64,000 nt of DNA from Pseudomonas arsenicoxydans (GCF_900103875.1 NZ_LT629705.1:1745001-1809000); one strand, 5' to 3'; counted from the stretch's first letter, positions 26,180 through 36,434 are shown. The notes: generated by a model not told the origin, from the letters alone. A program made the numbers and translations.

Positions 26180-26719
26180 ATGGCACGACTAAAAGAGATT
26201 TACTGGAAGGAAATCGCACCGAAGCTTAAGGAAGAACTTAAGCTCTCGAACGTGATGGAAGTTCCACGCGTTACCAAAATCACCCTGAACATGGGTCTGG
26301 GCGAAGCTGTCGGCGACAAAAAAGTCATCGAGCATGCTGTTGCTGACCTGGAAAAGATCACCGGTCAGAAAGTCGTTGTGACTTACGCTCGGAAATCCAT
26401 CGCTGGCTTTAAAGTCCGTGAAGGTTGGCCGATCGGCGTCAAAGTGACTCTGCGCCGTGAGCGTATGTATGAATTCCTGGATCGTCTGCTGTCGATCTCC
26501 CTGCCTCGGGTTCGCGACTTCCGCGGCCTGAATGCCAAGTCCTTCGATGGTCGTGGTAACTACAGCATGGGCGTTAAAGAGCAGATCATCTTCCCGGAAA
26601 TCGACTACGACAAGATCGATGCTCTCCGCGGTCTGGACATTACCCTGACCACCACTGCCAAGAACGATGATGAAGGTCGCGCGCTGCTGCGTGCTTTCAA
26701 ATTCCCGTTCCGCAACTGA
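26180..26719 (+). CDS. rplE: 50S ribosomal protein L5
   Basis: L5 carries 5S rRNA into the central protuberance. It has 179 residues, with [20 protein letters not shown] at the start and the [16 protein letters not shown] segment near residues 33-48. In E. coli, S8 represses the spc operon by binding at the start of this gene; I did not see an obvious copy of that site but cannot fold the RNA. Confidence 0.97.
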   Translation: MARLKEIYWKEIAPKLKEELKLSNVMEVPRVTKITLNMGLGEAVGDKKVIEHAVADLEKITGQKVVVTYARKSIAGFKVREGWPIGVKVTLRRERMYEFLDRLLSISLPRVRDFRGLNAKSFDGRGNYSMGVKEQIIFPEIDYDKIDALRGLDITLTTTAKNDDEGRALLRAFKFPFRN

Positions 26720-26732
26720 TTGGAGTAGGAAA

Positions 26733-27038
26733 ATGGCCAAGATGAGCATGAAAAACCGCGAGCTGAAGCGTCAGCTCACGGTTGCCAAGTACGCCAAGAA
26801 GCGTGCAGCACTGAAAGCTATCATCGTTGATCTGAACGCAAGTCCAGAAGCACGTTGGGAAGCTACAGTAGCTCTGCAGAAGCAGCCACGTGACGCAAGC
26901 GCTTCGCGCATGCGTAACCGCTGCCGCCTGACCGGTCGTCCACACGGCGTTTACCGCAAGTTCGGCCTCGGCCGTAACAAACTGCGTGAAGCTGCAATGC
27001 GTGGTGACGTACCTGGTCTGGTTAAAGCCAGCTGGTAA
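26733..27038 (+). CDS. rpsN: 30S ribosomal protein S14
   Basis: S14 is a late 30S head protein. The start ATG at 26733 (GGAGTAGGAAAATGGCC) gives 101 residues, the long zinc-free form: the C-terminal motif [19 protein letters not shown] has one cysteine rather than the CxxC pairs of the zinc form. Upstream in-frame codons lie inside rplE. A 209-base gap with a hairpin and a promoter separates it from rpsH. Confidence 0.96.
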   Translation: MAKMSMKNRELKRQLTVAKYAKKRAALKAIIVDLNASPEARWEATVALQKQPRDASASRMRNRCRLTGRPHGVYRKFGLGRNKLREAAMRGDVPGLVKASW

Positions 27039-27100
27039 GCAATATCGAAGTCTCGACGGTCGGGATCGCAAGATCCTGACCATCGGTGACCTTGAACTTG

Positions 27101-27126
27101 AATCAAGCCCCTATTGGGGCTTGATT
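27101..27126 (+). other. Perfect inverted repeat between rpsN and rpsH
   Basis: AATCAAGCCCC (27101-27111) and GGGGCTTGATT (27116-27126) pair perfectly over 11 bp around a TATT loop. There is no long T run after it (CATTTGTG), so termination would be weak on this strand. Its right arm contains the -35 box of the promoter listed next. Confidence 0.75.
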
Positions 27127-27149
27127 CATTTGTGGGGTGTGTCTAGAAT
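27121..27149 (+). promoter_or_regulatory. Sigma-70 promoter before rpsH
   Basis: TTGATT (27121-27126), a 17-base spacer and TAGAAT (27144-27149) lie about 100 bases before rpsH. The -35 box is the last six bases of the inverted repeat. The start would be near 27156. It would raise output of the second half of the spc cluster, rpsH to rpmJ. Confidence 0.72.
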
Positions 27150-27247
27150 ACCCGGCTCGCCTGAGCCCGTGCTTTTTTCGCATGGATGAGCTCGGCGACA
27201 AGTAGTAGCCGCAAGGCTAATTTTTTTGTATTAGGAGCGTCTAGCCC

Positions 27248-27640
27248 ATGAGTATGCAGGACCCGTTAGCGGACATGCTAACTCGAATCCGTAATGCCCA
27301 GATGGCTGAAAAGTCCGTCGTAAGCATGCCATCTTCTACTTTGAAGGTAGCTGTTGCCAAAGTCCTGAAGGACGAAGGTTACATTGCGGGTTATCAGATC
27401 AGCAGCGAAATCAAACCACTGCTGTCCATCGAGCTGAAGTACTTCGAAGGCCGTCCGGTCATCGAGGAAGTGAAGCGCGTTAGCCGTCCAGGCCTGCGTC
27501 AGTACAAGTCCGTCGATGATCTGCCAAAAGTTCGTGGCGGTCTCGGTGTGTCTATCGTCTCCACCAACAAAGGTGTGATGACGGATCGTGCTGCGCGCGC
27601 TGCCGGTGTCGGCGGCGAAGTTCTTTGCACTGTGTTCTAA
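27248..27640 (+). CDS. rpsH: 30S ribosomal protein S8
   Basis: S8 binds the central domain of 16S rRNA early in assembly and is the spc operon repressor in E. coli. It has 130 residues, with [20 protein letters not shown] at the start and the C-terminal [20 protein letters not shown]. It follows a 209-base gap that contains its own promoter. Confidence 0.97.
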   Translation: MSMQDPLADMLTRIRNAQMAEKSVVSMPSSTLKVAVAKVLKDEGYIAGYQISSEIKPLLSIELKYFEGRPVIEEVKRVSRPGLRQYKSVDDLPKVRGGLGVSIVSTNKGVMTDRAARAAGVGGEVLCTVF

Positions 27641-27652
27641 GGGGGGATAAGC

Positions 27653-28186
27653 ATGTCACGCGTCGCTAAGAACCCCGTTAAGCTGCCAGCCGGTGTCGAA
27701 GTAAAATTCGCAGGCCAACAGCTTTCGGTGAAGGGTGCCAAGGGCACTCTCGAACTGAACATCCATTCGTCCGTTGAGATCGTTGAAGAAGCTGGTGAGC
27801 TGCGTTTCGCTGCTCGCAATGGCGATCAACAAACTCGCGCAATGGCTGGTACCACTCGTGCGTTGGTAAACAACATGGTCCAAGGCGTAAGCCAAGGCTT
27901 CGAGCGTAAGCTCCAGCTGGTCGGTGTTGGTTACAAAGCGCAAGCAAAAGGCACAGTGCTGAACCTGGCTCTTGGCTTCTCGCACCCAGTGGATTATGAA
28001 CTGCCGGAAGGCATCACCGCTGAGACTCCTAGCCAAACCGACATCCTGATCCGGGGTATCGATAAGCAGCTGGTAGGTCAAGTGGCCGCCGAGATCCGCG
28101 ACTTCCGTCCACCAGAGCCGTACAAAGGCAAAGGTGTGCGCTACGCGGACGAAGTCGTCCGTCGTAAAGAAGCCAAGAAGAAGTAG
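27653..28186 (+). CDS. rplF: 50S ribosomal protein L6
   Basis: L6 lies near the factor-binding site and the sarcin-ricin loop. It has 177 residues made of two similar domains, starting [19 protein letters not shown], with the C-terminal motif [20 protein letters not shown]. It starts 12 bases after rpsH. Confidence 0.98.
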   Translation: MSRVAKNPVKLPAGVEVKFAGQQLSVKGAKGTLELNIHSSVEIVEEAGELRFAARNGDQQTRAMAGTTRALVNNMVQGVSQGFERKLQLVGVGYKAQAKGTVLNLALGFSHPVDYELPEGITAETPSQTDILIRGIDKQLVGQVAAEIRDFRPPEPYKGKGVRYADEVVRRKEAKKK

Positions 28187-28196
28187 GGCATAGCAA

Positions 28197-28547
28197 ATGA
28201 CCGACAAAAAAGTTACTCGACTGCGTCGCGCTCGCAAAGCACGCCTGAAAATGCACGAACTCGAAGTCGTGCGTCTCTGCGTGTTCCGCTCGTCGCAGCA
28301 CATCTACGCCCAGGTCATTTCGGCCGACGGCAACAAAGTCCTGGCATCTGCCTCGACTTTGGATAAAGAACTGCGTGATGGCGCCACTGGCAACATCGAC
28401 GCGGCCACTAAGGTTGGCCAGCTGGTCGCTACGCGTGCTAAAGCCGCTGGCGTCTCGCAGGTGGCTTTCGACCGCTCTGGCTTCAAGTACCACGGCCGCG
28501 TCAAGGCGCTGGCTGATGCTGCTCGTGAAGCTGGGCTGGAGTTCTAA
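28197..28547 (+). CDS. rplR: 50S ribosomal protein L18
   Basis: L18 binds 5S rRNA together with L5. It has 116 residues with a basic N-terminus ([20 protein letters not shown]) and the C-terminal motif [20 protein letters not shown]. rpsE begins 3 bases after its stop. Confidence 0.97.
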   Translation: MTDKKVTRLRRARKARLKMHELEVVRLCVFRSSQHIYAQVISADGNKVLASASTLDKELRDGATGNIDAATKVGQLVATRAKAAGVSQVAFDRSGFKYHGRVKALADAAREAGLEF

Positions 28548-28550
28548 GTT

Positions 28551-29051
28551 ATGTCAAATAACGACCAAAAGCGCGACGAAGGCTACATTGAGAAGCTGGT
28601 TCAAGTTAACCGCGTAGCCAAAACCGTAAAAGGCGGCCGTATCTTCACTTTCACCGCGTTGACCGTGGTTGGTGATGGTAAAGGGCGTGTTGGCTTCGGC
28701 CGTGGCAAGTCACGTGAAGTGCCTGCTGCGATCCAGAAGGCAATGGAAGCTGCTCGTCGCAACATGATCCAAGTTGATCTGAACGGCACCACTCTGCAGT
28801 ACGCAATGAAGTCCGGTCACGGCGCTTCGAAGGTGTACATGCAGCCTGCTTCTGAAGGTACCGGTATCATCGCTGGCGGCGCTATGCGTGCTGTCCTCGA
28901 AGTTGCTGGCGTTCAGAACGTTCTGGCCAAGTGCTACGGCTCGACTAACCCGGTAAACGTGGTTCACGCCACTTTCAAAGGTTTGAAAGCTATGCAGTCT
29001 CCTGAATCCATTGCCGCCAAGCGTGGCAAAAGCGTCAAGGAGATCTTCTGA
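28551..29051 (+). CDS. rpsE: 30S ribosomal protein S5
   Basis: S5 affects accuracy and, with S3 and S4, forms the mRNA entry gate. It has 166 residues, with the loop [20 protein letters not shown] (the spectinomycin region, wild-type VKGGR) and [17 protein letters not shown]. rpmD starts 2 bases later. Confidence 0.97.
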   Translation: MSNNDQKRDEGYIEKLVQVNRVAKTVKGGRIFTFTALTVVGDGKGRVGFGRGKSREVPAAIQKAMEAARRNMIQVDLNGTTLQYAMKSGHGASKVYMQPASEGTGIIAGGAMRAVLEVAGVQNVLAKCYGSTNPVNVVHATFKGLKAMQSPESIAAKRGKSVKEIF

Positions 29052-29053
29052 TC

Positions 29054-29230
29054 ATGGCTACCGTTAAAGTTACGCTGATCAAAAGCATGACCGGCCGCAT
29101 CCCTAACCACAAACTGTGCGTTAAGGGTCTGGGTCTGCGTCGCATCGGTCACACTGTAGAAGTACTTGATACTCCCGAGAATCGCGGGATGATCAACAAG
29201 GCTTACTACATGCTGCGTGTCGAGGGTTAA
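29054..29230 (+). CDS. rpmD: 50S ribosomal protein L30
   Basis: This is a small gene of 58 residues. It begins [20 protein letters not shown] and contains [20 protein letters not shown], the L30 family pattern. It fits exactly between rpsE (2 bases upstream) and rplO (3 bases downstream), as in the standard spc order. Confidence 0.96.
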   Translation: MATVKVTLIKSMTGRIPNHKLCVKGLGLRRIGHTVEVLDTPENRGMINKAYYMLRVEG

Positions 29231-29233
29231 TCG

Positions 29234-29671
29234 ATGAAACTCAATGATCTGAGTCCAGCGCCGGGTTCCCGTCGCGAAAAGCATCGTCCGGGCCGTGGTA
29301 TCGGTAGTGGTTTGGGCAAGACCGGTGGCCGTGGCCACAAAGGTCAGTCCTCCCGCTCCGGTGGCACCATTGCTCCAGGCTTTGAAGGCGGTCAACAGCC
29401 GCTGCATCGTCGCCTGCCGAAGTTCGGTTTCGTTTCCCTGAAAGCCATGGATCGCGCAGAAGTGCGTTTGTCCGAACTGGCTAAAGTGGAAGGCGACATC
29501 GTCACCGTGCAGTCCCTGAAAGATGCCAACGTGATCAACGTCAACGTACAGCGTGTGAAAATCATGCTGTCCGGCGAAGTTACTCGCGCTGTCACCATCG
29601 GAAAGGGAATCGGCGCCACCAAAGGTGCGCGTGCGGCTATCGAAGCAGCTGGCGGCAAGTTCGAGGAATAA
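29234..29671 (+). CDS. rplO: 50S ribosomal protein L15
   Basis: L15 is a late-assembly protein with a long basic extension. It has 145 residues, starting [20 protein letters not shown] and followed by the glycine-rich [17 protein letters not shown]. Its stop codon is directly followed by the secY ATG. Confidence 0.97.
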   Translation: MKLNDLSPAPGSRREKHRPGRGIGSGLGKTGGRGHKGQSSRSGGTIAPGFEGGQQPLHRRLPKFGFVSLKAMDRAEVRLSELAKVEGDIVTVQSLKDANVINVNVQRVKIMLSGEVTRAVTIGKGIGATKGARAAIEAAGGKFEE

Positions 29672-31000
29672 ATGGCTAAGCAAGGTGCTCTCTCTGCGCT
29701 CGGCAAAGGCGGTATGTCTGAACTCTGGGCTCGTCTGCGTTTTCTGTTCCTGGCGATTATCGTCTACCGAATAGGCGCACACATCCCGGTTCCAGGTATC
29801 AACCCGGACCGACTCGCGGACCTGTTTCGACAGAATGAGGGGACCATTCTTAGCTTGTTCAACATGTTTTCCGGCGGCGCGCTGGAGCGGATGAGCATCT
29901 TTGCACTGGGGATCATGCCGTACATTTCGGCATCGATCATCATGCAACTGATGACCGCCGTCAGCCCGCAGCTGGAGCAGTTGAAGAAGGAAGGTGAAGC
30001 TGGCCGTCGCAAGATCAGCCAGTACACCCGCTACGGCACTGTCGTCCTCGCTCTCGTTCAGGCAATTGGCATGTCCATTGGCTTGGCAGGGCAGGGCGTT
30101 GCGTTCACTGGTGACTTTGGCTTCCATTTCGTCGCGGTATCCACTTTTGTGGCTGGTGCGATGTTCATGATGTGGCTGGGTGAGCAGATTACTGAGCGTG
30201 GTGTTGGCAACGGTATCTCGATGTTGATTTTTTCGGGTATCGTCGCCGGTCTTCCGAGAGCGATCGGGCAGTCTTTCGAGTCTGCACGTCAGGGTGATAT
30301 CAACATCTTCGCCCTGGTTGCCATCGGTTTGCTGGCAGTAGCGATTATCGGTTTCGTGGTGTTCATTGAGCGTGGTCAGCGTCGTATTGCTGTTCACTAC
30401 GCCAAGCGTCAGCAGGGCCGCAAGGTTTTCGCTGCGCAGACTAGCCACTTGCCGCTGAAGGTGAACATGGCCGGTGTTATTCCGGCCATTTTCGCGAGCA
30501 GCATTTTGCTGTTCCCGGCTTCGTTGGGTGCCTGGTTCGGTCAGTCTGAAGGTATGGGCTGGTTGCAGGACATCTCGCAGTCGATCGCTCCTGGTCAGCC
30601 GTTGAATATTCTGCTGTTTAGTGCAGGGATTATTTTCTTCTGCTTCTTCTATACGGCGTTGATGTTCAATCCGAAAGACGTAGCGGAAAACCTGAAGAAG
30701 TCCGGTGCCTTTATTCCGGGCATCCGTCCAGGTGAGCAGTCTGCGCGCTACATTGATGGCGTTCTGACTCGCTTGACCATGTTCGGTGCTCTTTACATGA
30801 CGGCCGTGTGTCTGTTGCCCCAGTTCCTTGTGGTTGCGGCAAACGTACCGTTCTACCTTGGCGGGACCTCGTTGCTGATCGTCGTCGTGGTTGTGATGGA
30901 CTTCATGTCCCAAGTACAATCGCACCTCGTTTCGCACCAGTACGAATCCCTGATGAAGAAAGCCAACCTGAAGGGTTACGGCAGCGGCATGTTGCGCTGA
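29672..31000 (+). CDS. secY: Preprotein translocase subunit SecY
   Basis: SecY is the protein-conducting channel of the inner membrane. The 442-residue protein has ten predicted membrane segments. The first is [20 protein letters not shown], and the plug region around residues 58-75 and the cytoplasmic loop [16 protein letters not shown] near residue 355 are present. It starts directly at the rplO stop and is followed by rpmJ. secE is encoded about 25 kb earlier in the window. Confidence 0.98.
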   Translation: MAKQGALSALGKGGMSELWARLRFLFLAIIVYRIGAHIPVPGINPDRLADLFRQNEGTILSLFNMFSGGALERMSIFALGIMPYISASIIMQLMTAVSPQLEQLKKEGEAGRRKISQYTRYGTVVLALVQAIGMSIGLAGQGVAFTGDFGFHFVAVSTFVAGAMFMMWLGEQITERGVGNGISMLIFSGIVAGLPRAIGQSFESARQGDINIFALVAIGLLAVAIIGFVVFIERGQRRIAVHYAKRQQGRKVFAAQTSHLPLKVNMAGVIPAIFASSILLFPASLGAWFGQSEGMGWLQDISQSIAPGQPLNILLFSAGIIFFCFFYTALMFNPKDVAENLKKSGAFIPGIRPGEQSARYIDGVLTRLTMFGALYMTAVCLLPQFLVVAANVPFYLGGTSLLIVVVVVMDFMSQVQSHLVSHQYESLMKKANLKGYGSGMLR

Positions 31001-31027
31001 GTACCCATAAGGTTCGAGGAGTTGGTG

Positions 31028-31144
31028 ATGAAAGTTCGTGCATCGGTGAAAAAGCTGTGCCGTAACTGCAAGATTATTCGCCGCGAAGGTGTTGTTCGAG
31101 TAATTTGCAGCGCGGAACCGCGTCACAAACAGCGCCAAGGCTGA
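31028..31144 (+). CDS. rpmJ: 50S ribosomal protein L36, zinc-binding form
   Basis: This is a 38-residue protein, [20 protein letters not shown] and onward, ending RHKQRQG. The zinc ligands Cys11, Cys14, Cys27 and His33 are all present, so this is the zinc form. It lies 27 bases after secY, its standard place at the end of the spc operon, and a hairpin follows. Confidence 0.96.
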
Positions 31145-31162
31145 GTGTGATTGTGCTTCAAG

Positions 31163-31186
31163 CCCGGTAGCTAGTGCGCTACCGGG
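31163..31186 (+). terminator. Hairpin between spc and alpha operons
   Basis: CCCGGTAGC (31163-31171) and GCTACCGGG (31178-31186) pair perfectly around a 6-base loop, followed by TTGATTATTTGTTATT. The tail is T-rich but broken, so it may be a partial terminator. The -35 box of the next promoter begins at its last base plus one. Confidence 0.7.
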
Positions 31187-31215
31187 TTGATTATTTGTTA
31201 TTACAGCGATATTAT
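31187..31215 (+). promoter_or_regulatory. Sigma-70 promoter of the alpha operon
   Basis: TTGATT (31187-31192), a 17-base spacer and TATTAT (31210-31215) follow the hairpin directly. Transcription would start near 31222, 53 bases before rpsM. It would drive rpsM-rpsK-rpsD-rpoA-rplQ. Confidence 0.72.
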
Positions 31216-31274
31216 CTCGCGCCCTATTTCTTGGCTTCCGGGGCGTAGGTAGCTGTCAATTGGAGTCCCACTGA

Positions 31275-31631
31275 ATGGCCCGTATTGCAGGCGTTAACAT
31301 TCCAGATAACAAGCATACTGTTATCTCGCTGACCTACATCTATGGTGTTGGTCGCACTACTGCACAGAAGATCTGTGCAGTGACTGGGGTAAACCCAGCC
31401 GCAAAGATCAAAGATCTGAGCGACGAGCAGATTGAACAGCTGCGTGGCGAAGTGGCGAAGTTCACCACTGAAGGTGACCTGCGTCGCGAAATCAACATGA
31501 AAATCAAGCGTTTGATGGACCTCGGTTGCTATCGCGGTCTGCGTCATCGTCGTGGTCTTCCAGTGCGCGGTCAGCGTACCAAGACTAACGCGCGTACCCG
31601 TAAAGGTCCGCGTAAGCCGATCCGCAAGTAA
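31275..31631 (+). CDS. rpsM: 30S ribosomal protein S13
   Basis: S13 forms bridges to the 50S subunit and contacts P-site tRNA. It has 118 residues, beginning [20 protein letters not shown] and ending with the basic tail [12 protein letters not shown]. It opens the alpha operon. In E. coli, S4 represses at this leader; the leader here is short (about 53 bases) and its fold was not tested. Confidence 0.97.
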   Translation: MARIAGVNIPDNKHTVISLTYIYGVGRTTAQKICAVTGVNPAAKIKDLSDEQIEQLRGEVAKFTTEGDLRREINMKIKRLMDLGCYRGLRHRRGLPVRGQRTKTNARTRKGPRKPIRK

Positions 31632-31661
31632 TCGCCCCAGCGAATCGACAGGAAATTAATC

Positions 31662-32051
31662 ATGGCTAAACCTGCTGCTCGTCCTCGTAAAAAAGTCAAA
31701 AAGACAGTGGTTGATGGCATCGCCCACATCCACGCGTCTTTTAACAACACAATCGTGACCATCACCGACCGTCAAGGCAACGCTCTTTCCTGGGCTACCT
31801 CCGGTGGTTCGGGTTTCCGCGGTTCCCGCAAGTCCACCCCGTTTGCTGCTCAAGTAGCTGCTGAACGTGCTGGTCAAGCTGCGCTGGAATACGGTCTGAA
31901 AAACCTCGACGTTAACGTCAAAGGTCCAGGCCCAGGTCGTGAATCTGCAGTCCGCGCTTTGAACGGCTGTGGCTACAAGATCGCCAGCATCACCGACGTG
32001 ACGCCAATCCCGCACAACGGGTGCCGTCCGCCGAAGAAGCGCCGCGTGTAA
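31662..32051 (+). CDS. rpsK: 30S ribosomal protein S11
   Basis: S11 is part of the platform near the Shine-Dalgarno helix. It has 129 residues, with [20 protein letters not shown] near the start and the C-terminal [16 protein letters not shown]. It lies 30 bases after rpsM and 18 before rpsD. Confidence 0.98.
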   Translation: MAKPAARPRKKVKKTVVDGIAHIHASFNNTIVTITDRQGNALSWATSGGSGFRGSRKSTPFAAQVAAERAGQAALEYGLKNLDVNVKGPGPGRESAVRALNGCGYKIASITDVTPIPHNGCRPPKKRRV

Positions 32052-32069
32052 TCCAGGAGATTGTAAAGA

Positions 32070-32690
32070 ATGGCTCGTTACATTGGTCCAAAATGCAAAC
32101 TCGCTCGTCGCGAAGGCACCGATCTCTTTCTGAAGAGCGGCGTGCGCGCGATCGAATCGAAGTGCAACATCGAAGCAGCACCTGGTATCCACGGCCAACG
32201 CCGCGGTCGCCAGTCCGATTACGGCACCCAACTGCGTGAAAAGCAGAAGGTCCGTCGTATCTACGGCGTTCTCGAGCGTCAATTCAGCGGCTACTACAAA
32301 GAAGCTGCTGGCAAGAAAGGTGCAACCGGTGAAAACCTGCTGCAACTGCTCGAATGCCGTCTGGACAACGTTGTATACCGTATGGGTTTTGGCTCTACTC
32401 GTGCCGAATCCCGTCAGCTGGTATCGCACAAATCCGTCAGCGTTAACGGTCAGACCGTAAACGTGCCGTCTTACCAGGTTCGTGCTGGTGACGTGGTCGC
32501 GATTCGCGAGAAAGCAAAGAACCAACTTCGCATTGTCCAAGCTCTCGATCTGTGTGCCCAACGTGGCCGCGTAGAATGGGTAGAAGTAGACACTGAGAAG
32601 AAGTCGGGCGTTTTCAAGAACGTTCCTGCTCGCAGTGATCTGTCCGCCGACATCAACGAAAGCCTGATTGTCGAGCTCTACTCCAAGTAA
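32070..32690 (+). CDS. rpsD: 30S ribosomal protein S4
   Basis: S4 starts 30S body assembly and in E. coli represses this operon. It has 206 residues, starting [20 protein letters not shown], with the S4 RNA-binding domain at about residues 95-155 ([20 protein letters not shown]). It follows rpsK and precedes rpoA, the standard order. Confidence 0.98.
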   Translation: MARYIGPKCKLARREGTDLFLKSGVRAIESKCNIEAAPGIHGQRRGRQSDYGTQLREKQKVRRIYGVLERQFSGYYKEAAGKKGATGENLLQLLECRLDNVVYRMGFGSTRAESRQLVSHKSVSVNGQTVNVPSYQVRAGDVVAIREKAKNQLRIVQALDLCAQRGRVEWVEVDTEKKSGVFKNVPARSDLSADINESLIVELYSK

Positions 32691-32712
32691 GGGCTAGAAA
32701 ATAGGTGCATCC

Positions 32713-33714
32713 ATGCAGATTTCGGTAAATGAGTTCCTGACACCCCGCCATATTGATGTGCAGGTTGTCAGTCCAACCCGCGCCAAGATCACTCTCGAGC
32801 CTCTCGAGCGTGGTTTTGGCCACACCCTGGGCAACGCGCTGCGCCGCATCCTGTTGTCCTCAATGCCCGGCTGTGCAGTAGTCGAGGCCGAGATTGACGG
32901 TGTACTCCATGAGTACAGCGCCATCGAAGGCGTACAGGAAGACGTAATTGAAATCCTGTTGAACCTTAAAGGTCTGGCTATCAAGCTGCACGGTCGTGAC
33001 GAAGTTACGCTGACCTTGTCGAAGAAGGGTTCGGGGGTGGTTACCGCTGCCGATATTCAGCTGGATCATGATGTCGAGATCGTTAACCCCGATCACGTAA
33101 TCGCTAACCTGGCGTCTAACGGCGCCCTGAACATGAAGCTCACCGTAGCTCGTGGTCGTGGTTATGAACCGGCAGACTCGCGTCAGAGCGATGAAGACGA
33201 AAGCCGCAGCATCGGTCGCTTGCAGCTTGACTCTTCGTTCAGCCCGGTTCGCCGTATCGCATACGTGGTGGAAAACGCCCGTGTCGAGCAGCGTACTAAC
33301 CTGGACAAGCTGGTTATTGATCTGGAAACCAACGGTACCCTGGATCCTGAAGAGGCTATCCGCCGCGCTGCAACCATTCTGCAACAGCAGTTGGCTGCGT
33401 TCGTCGACCTCAAAGGTGACAGTGAGCCAGTGGTTGTTGAGCAGGAAGACGAGATCGATCCGATCCTGCTTCGCCCGGTTGACGATCTGGAACTGACTGT
33501 ACGTTCGGCTAACTGCCTTAAGGCGGAAAACATCTACTACATCGGTGACCTGATTCAGCGTACCGAAGTAGAGCTGTTGAAGACTCCGAACCTTGGCAAG
33601 AAATCCTTGACTGAAATCAAGGACGTTCTGGCCTCCCGCGGTCTGTCCCTCGGCATGCGCCTCGACAACTGGCCGCCTGCAAGTCTTAAGAAGGACGACA
33701 AGGCGACTGCCTGA
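32713..33714 (+). CDS. rpoA: DNA-directed RNA polymerase subunit alpha
   Basis: Alpha dimers start assembly of RNA polymerase, and their C-terminal domain contacts UP elements and activators. It has 333 residues. The N-terminal domain carries [20 protein letters not shown] (about residues 34-53), and the C-terminal domain (about 250-320) carries [20 protein letters not shown], with the DNA-contact arginine, and [14 protein letters not shown]. Confidence 0.99.
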   Translation: MQISVNEFLTPRHIDVQVVSPTRAKITLEPLERGFGHTLGNALRRILLSSMPGCAVVEAEIDGVLHEYSAIEGVQEDVIEILLNLKGLAIKLHGRDEVTLTLSKKGSGVVTAADIQLDHDVEIVNPDHVIANLASNGALNMKLTVARGRGYEPADSRQSDEDESRSIGRLQLDSSFSPVRRIAYVVENARVEQRTNLDKLVIDLETNGTLDPEEAIRRAATILQQQLAAFVDLKGDSEPVVVEQEDEIDPILLRPVDDLELTVRSANCLKAENIYYIGDLIQRTEVELLKTPNLGKKSLTEIKDVLASRGLSLGMRLDNWPPASLKKDDKATA

Positions 33715-33756
33715 TCGTCGTAATCACCGAACGTCGTGTTTGGTAAGGAATGAACC

Positions 33757-34143
33757 ATGCGTCATCGTAAAAGTGGTCGTCACCTGAGCCGCACTAGCTC
33801 GCACCGCAAGGCCATGTTTCAAAACATGGCAGTGTCGCTGTTCGAGCACGAGCTGATCAAAACTACACTGCCGAAAGCTAAAGAACTGCGTCGCGTTGCT
33901 GAGCCGCTGATCACTTTGGCCAAGACAGACAGCCTGGCTAACCGCCGTCTGGCTTTCGACCGTACTCGTTCGAAAGCTATCGTTGGTAAGCTCTTCAACG
34001 ACCTGGGCAAGCGTTACGCTACCCGTGAGGGTGGCTACCTGCGCATCCTCAAGTGCGGTTTCCGCACTGGCGACAACGCGCCTATGGCGTACGTCGAGTT
34101 GGTTGATCGTGCTACTGCCGGCGAAGCTGTATCTGCCGAGTAA
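33757..34143 (+). CDS. rplQ: 50S ribosomal protein L17
   Basis: L17 lies at the solvent side near the tunnel exit. It has 128 residues, starting [20 protein letters not shown]. It ends the alpha operon and the whole ribosomal cluster, and a terminator follows 20 bases later. Confidence 0.97.
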   Translation: MRHRKSGRHLSRTSSHRKAMFQNMAVSLFEHELIKTTLPKAKELRRVAEPLITLAKTDSLANRRLAFDRTRSKAIVGKLFNDLGKRYATREGGYLRILKCGFRTGDNAPMAYVELVDRATAGEAVSAE

Positions 34144-34163
34144 GACGTCAGTCTGAAACAAAG

Positions 34164-34189
34164 AACCGGGCCTAGCGCCCGGTTTTTTG
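34164..34189 (+). terminator. Rho-independent terminator of the alpha operon
   Basis: ACCGGGC and GCCCGGT pair around a short CTAGC loop and are followed by TTTTTTG. The 160 bases from here to katA hold no gene; the only notable sequence is the 10-base palindrome CTATCGATAG at 34247-34256. Confidence 0.9.
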
Positions 34190-34352
34190 TGCCTGATCGA
34201 AAAGCGTCGTGATCGACACACATTTCTGAATGTAATTAGTAATTATCTATCGATAGTCGCAAGTTAATGAATTTGTGGCTGTAACGTTCATGATCAATAC
34301 TCCCTCTCAGCCGCTTAGCCGGCAGTTCAAGACTGACAGAGGAAGAGATCGC

Positions 34353-35807
34353 ATGAGCCAAAATAAAACGCTTACCACCGCCAGTGGCGCTCCTGTCGCC
34401 GACAACCAGAATTCCCGTTCCGCCGGCCCTCGTGGCCCGCTGCTGCTCGACGACTTCCACCTGATCGAGAAGCTTGCCCACTTCAACCGTGAAAACATCC
34501 CTGAGCGTCGCGTACACGCCAAGGGCTCGGGAGCTTACGGTACGTTCACCGTGAGTCGGGATATCACCGAGTACACCAGCGCCAAACTGTTTGAATCTGT
34601 CGGCAAGCAAACCCCGACATTCTTGCGCTTCTCTACCGTCGGCGGCGAACGCGGTTCGGCCGACACCGAGCGCGATCCACGTGGCTTTGCTTTGAAGTTT
34701 TATACCGAGGAAGGCAACTGGGACATTGTTGGCAACAACACCCCCGTATTTTTTATTCGCGACCCACTCAAATTTCCGGACTTTATCCACACCCAAAAAC
34801 GTCTGCCGCAAAGTAATCTGAAAAGCGCACAGATGATGTGGGACTTCTGGTCGCACTCGCCCGAGGCGCTGCACCAGGTCACCATCTTGTTTTCGGACCG
34901 TGGCATTCCTGACGGATACCGTCACATGCACGGCTTTGGCAGCCACACCTACAGCCTGATCAGCGCCAAAGGTGAACGGCATTGGGTGAAGTGGCACTAC
35001 AAAACCAAGCAAGGCATCAAGAACCTCGCGCCAGCAGAGGCTGCACGCCTGGCCGGTACCGATCCGGATTACGCGCAGCGTGACCTGTTCGAGGCGATTG
35101 AGCGTGGTGACTTCCCGAAATGGCGTGTGTGCATCCAGATCATGTCTGAAGCGCAGGCCGCGGCTCACTACGAGAATCCGTTCGACGTGACCAAAACTTG
35201 GTCGCAGAAAGAATTTCCGCTGATCGAAGTGGGCGAGCTCGAGCTCAATCGTAATCCGCTGAACTACTTCGCTGAAGTGGAGCAGGCGGCGTTCGGTCCG
35301 AGCAACATGGTCCCGGGTGTCGGTCTGTCTCCCGATCGTATGCTCCAAGGGCGCGTGTTCGCTTACGCAGATGCCCACCGCTACCGTATTGGCACCAATC
35401 ATCAACAGCTGCCGGTGAATGCACCTCGTAGCCCGGTGAACAGCTACCAGCGCGATGGTTCGATGGCGTTTGGCAGCAATGGCGGGGCGGCACCTAACTA
35501 CGAGCCGAACAGCTACGTCGAGTCGCCAAAGCAGGCTCCTCGCTATGCCGAGCCGCCTCTTGCGCTCAGCGGTGCGGCTGATCGATATGATCATCGCGAA
35601 GACACTGACTATTACAGCCATGCCGGCGCGCTATTCCGACTCATGAGCGATGAGCAGAGGGCCTTGTTGGTCAGGAACGTTGCCGGTGCAATGGCCGGGG
35701 TTTCCGATGACGTAGTCGATCGTCAGTTGCAGCACTTCTACAGCGCCGACCCGGCGTATGGAGAAGCAATCGCGAAGGCGTTGGGCGTACAGCTTAACGA
35801 AGTCTAA
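34353..35807 (+). CDS. katA: Monofunctional haem catalase, KatA type
   Basis: This enzyme breaks hydrogen peroxide into water and oxygen in the cytoplasm. It has 484 residues from the ATG at 34353, chosen because GAGGAAGAG lies about 9 bases upstream and the N-terminus has no signal peptide; frame-compatible codons further upstream lack similarity. Catalytic His55 ([14 protein letters not shown]), Asn128 ([11 protein letters not shown]) and the haem ligand Tyr338 (GRVFAYAD) are present, and the size fits small-subunit catalases. The order rplQ-katA-ferritin-uvrA matches P. aeruginosa katA. OxyR control is likely from the family, but no clear site was seen. Confidence 0.93.
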   Translation: MSQNKTLTTASGAPVADNQNSRSAGPRGPLLLDDFHLIEKLAHFNRENIPERRVHAKGSGAYGTFTVSRDITEYTSAKLFESVGKQTPTFLRFSTVGGERGSADTERDPRGFALKFYTEEGNWDIVGNNTPVFFIRDPLKFPDFIHTQKRLPQSNLKSAQMMWDFWSHSPEALHQVTILFSDRGIPDGYRHMHGFGSHTYSLISAKGERHWVKWHYKTKQGIKNLAPAEAARLAGTDPDYAQRDLFEAIERGDFPKWRVCIQIMSEAQAAAHYENPFDVTKTWSQKEFPLIEVGELELNRNPLNYFAEVEQAAFGPSNMVPGVGLSPDRMLQGRVFAYADAHRYRIGTNHQQLPVNAPRSPVNSYQRDGSMAFGSNGGAAPNYEPNSYVESPKQAPRYAEPPLALSGAADRYDHREDTDYYSHAGALFRLMSDEQRALLVRNVAGAMAGVSDDVVDRQLQHFYSADPAYGEAIAKALGVQLNEV

Positions 35808-35818
35808 ACGAGAAGCAG

Positions 35819-35842
35819 AACCGCCCTCATTAGGGCGGTTTT
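35819..35842 (+). terminator. Rho-independent terminator after katA
   Basis: AACCGCCCT (35819-35827) and AGGGCGGTT (35832-35840) pair perfectly around CATT, followed by TTGG. The T tract is short, so read-through to the ferritin gene is possible. Confidence 0.75.
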
Positions 35843-35955
35843 GGCGTTATTTAAGCCACTTATCCCAGAATATCTTCGCTTTTATAGCGCAAGCGAGTGA
35901 CCAAACAGTCGTCGTAGTTCAAACTACAGCCTTTCAAGCAGGGAGATGTAGGGCG

Positions 35956-36420
35956 ATGCAAGGGCACCCAGACGTAATCGATTACCTCAACACGTTGCTG
36001 ACCGGCGAACTGGCCGCGCGTGATCAATATTTCGTTCACTCGCGGATGTATGAGGACTGGGGATTCACCAAGCTCTACGAACGAATCAACCACGAGATGG
36101 AAGAAGAAGCAGGGCATGCCGATGCCCTGATGCGCCGTATTCTGATGCTTGAAGGGACGCCGCGCATGCGTCCGGACGACCTCGATGTCGGCACTACTGT
36201 GCCGGACATGCTTGCCGCCGACTTGCGACTGGAATACAAAGTCCGCGCCGCACTGTGCAAGGGCATTGAGCTCTGCGAATTGCACAAAGACTACGTTAGC
36301 CGCGAAATGCTGCGTATTCAGCTGAACGACACCGAAGAAGATCACACTTACTGGCTCGAGAAGCAGTTGGGTCTGATCAAGCTGATCGGTCTTGAGAACT
36401 ACCTGCAATCCCACACCTGA
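35956..36420 (+). CDS. bfr: Ferritin-like iron-storage protein (BfrA/FtnA)
   Basis: This is a four-helix iron-storage protein that assembles into a 24-mer shell. The 154-residue product begins [20 protein letters not shown]. Diiron-site residues Glu18, Glu51, His54 and the later Glu-His set (DTEEDH) are visible. Position 52, which is the haem-binding Met in true bacterioferritin BfrB, is Ala here, as in the P. aeruginosa BfrA protein later described as the ferritin FtnA. It therefore probably binds no haem even though the family is named bacterioferritin. It lies between katA and uvrA, as in P. aeruginosa. The frame extends upstream into katA without similarity. Confidence 0.92.
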   Translation: MQGHPDVIDYLNTLLTGELAARDQYFVHSRMYEDWGFTKLYERINHEMEEEAGHADALMRRILMLEGTPRMRPDDLDVGTTVPDMLAADLRLEYKVRAALCKGIELCELHKDYVSREMLRIQLNDTEEDHTYWLEKQLGLIKLIGLENYLQSHT

Positions 36421-36434
36421 TTGCACAGGCTACA

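Noticed and set aside
34190..34352. OxyR binding site before katA
   Set aside because: CTATCGATAG has only 2 bases between half-sites, whereas OxyR half-sites are separated by 7.
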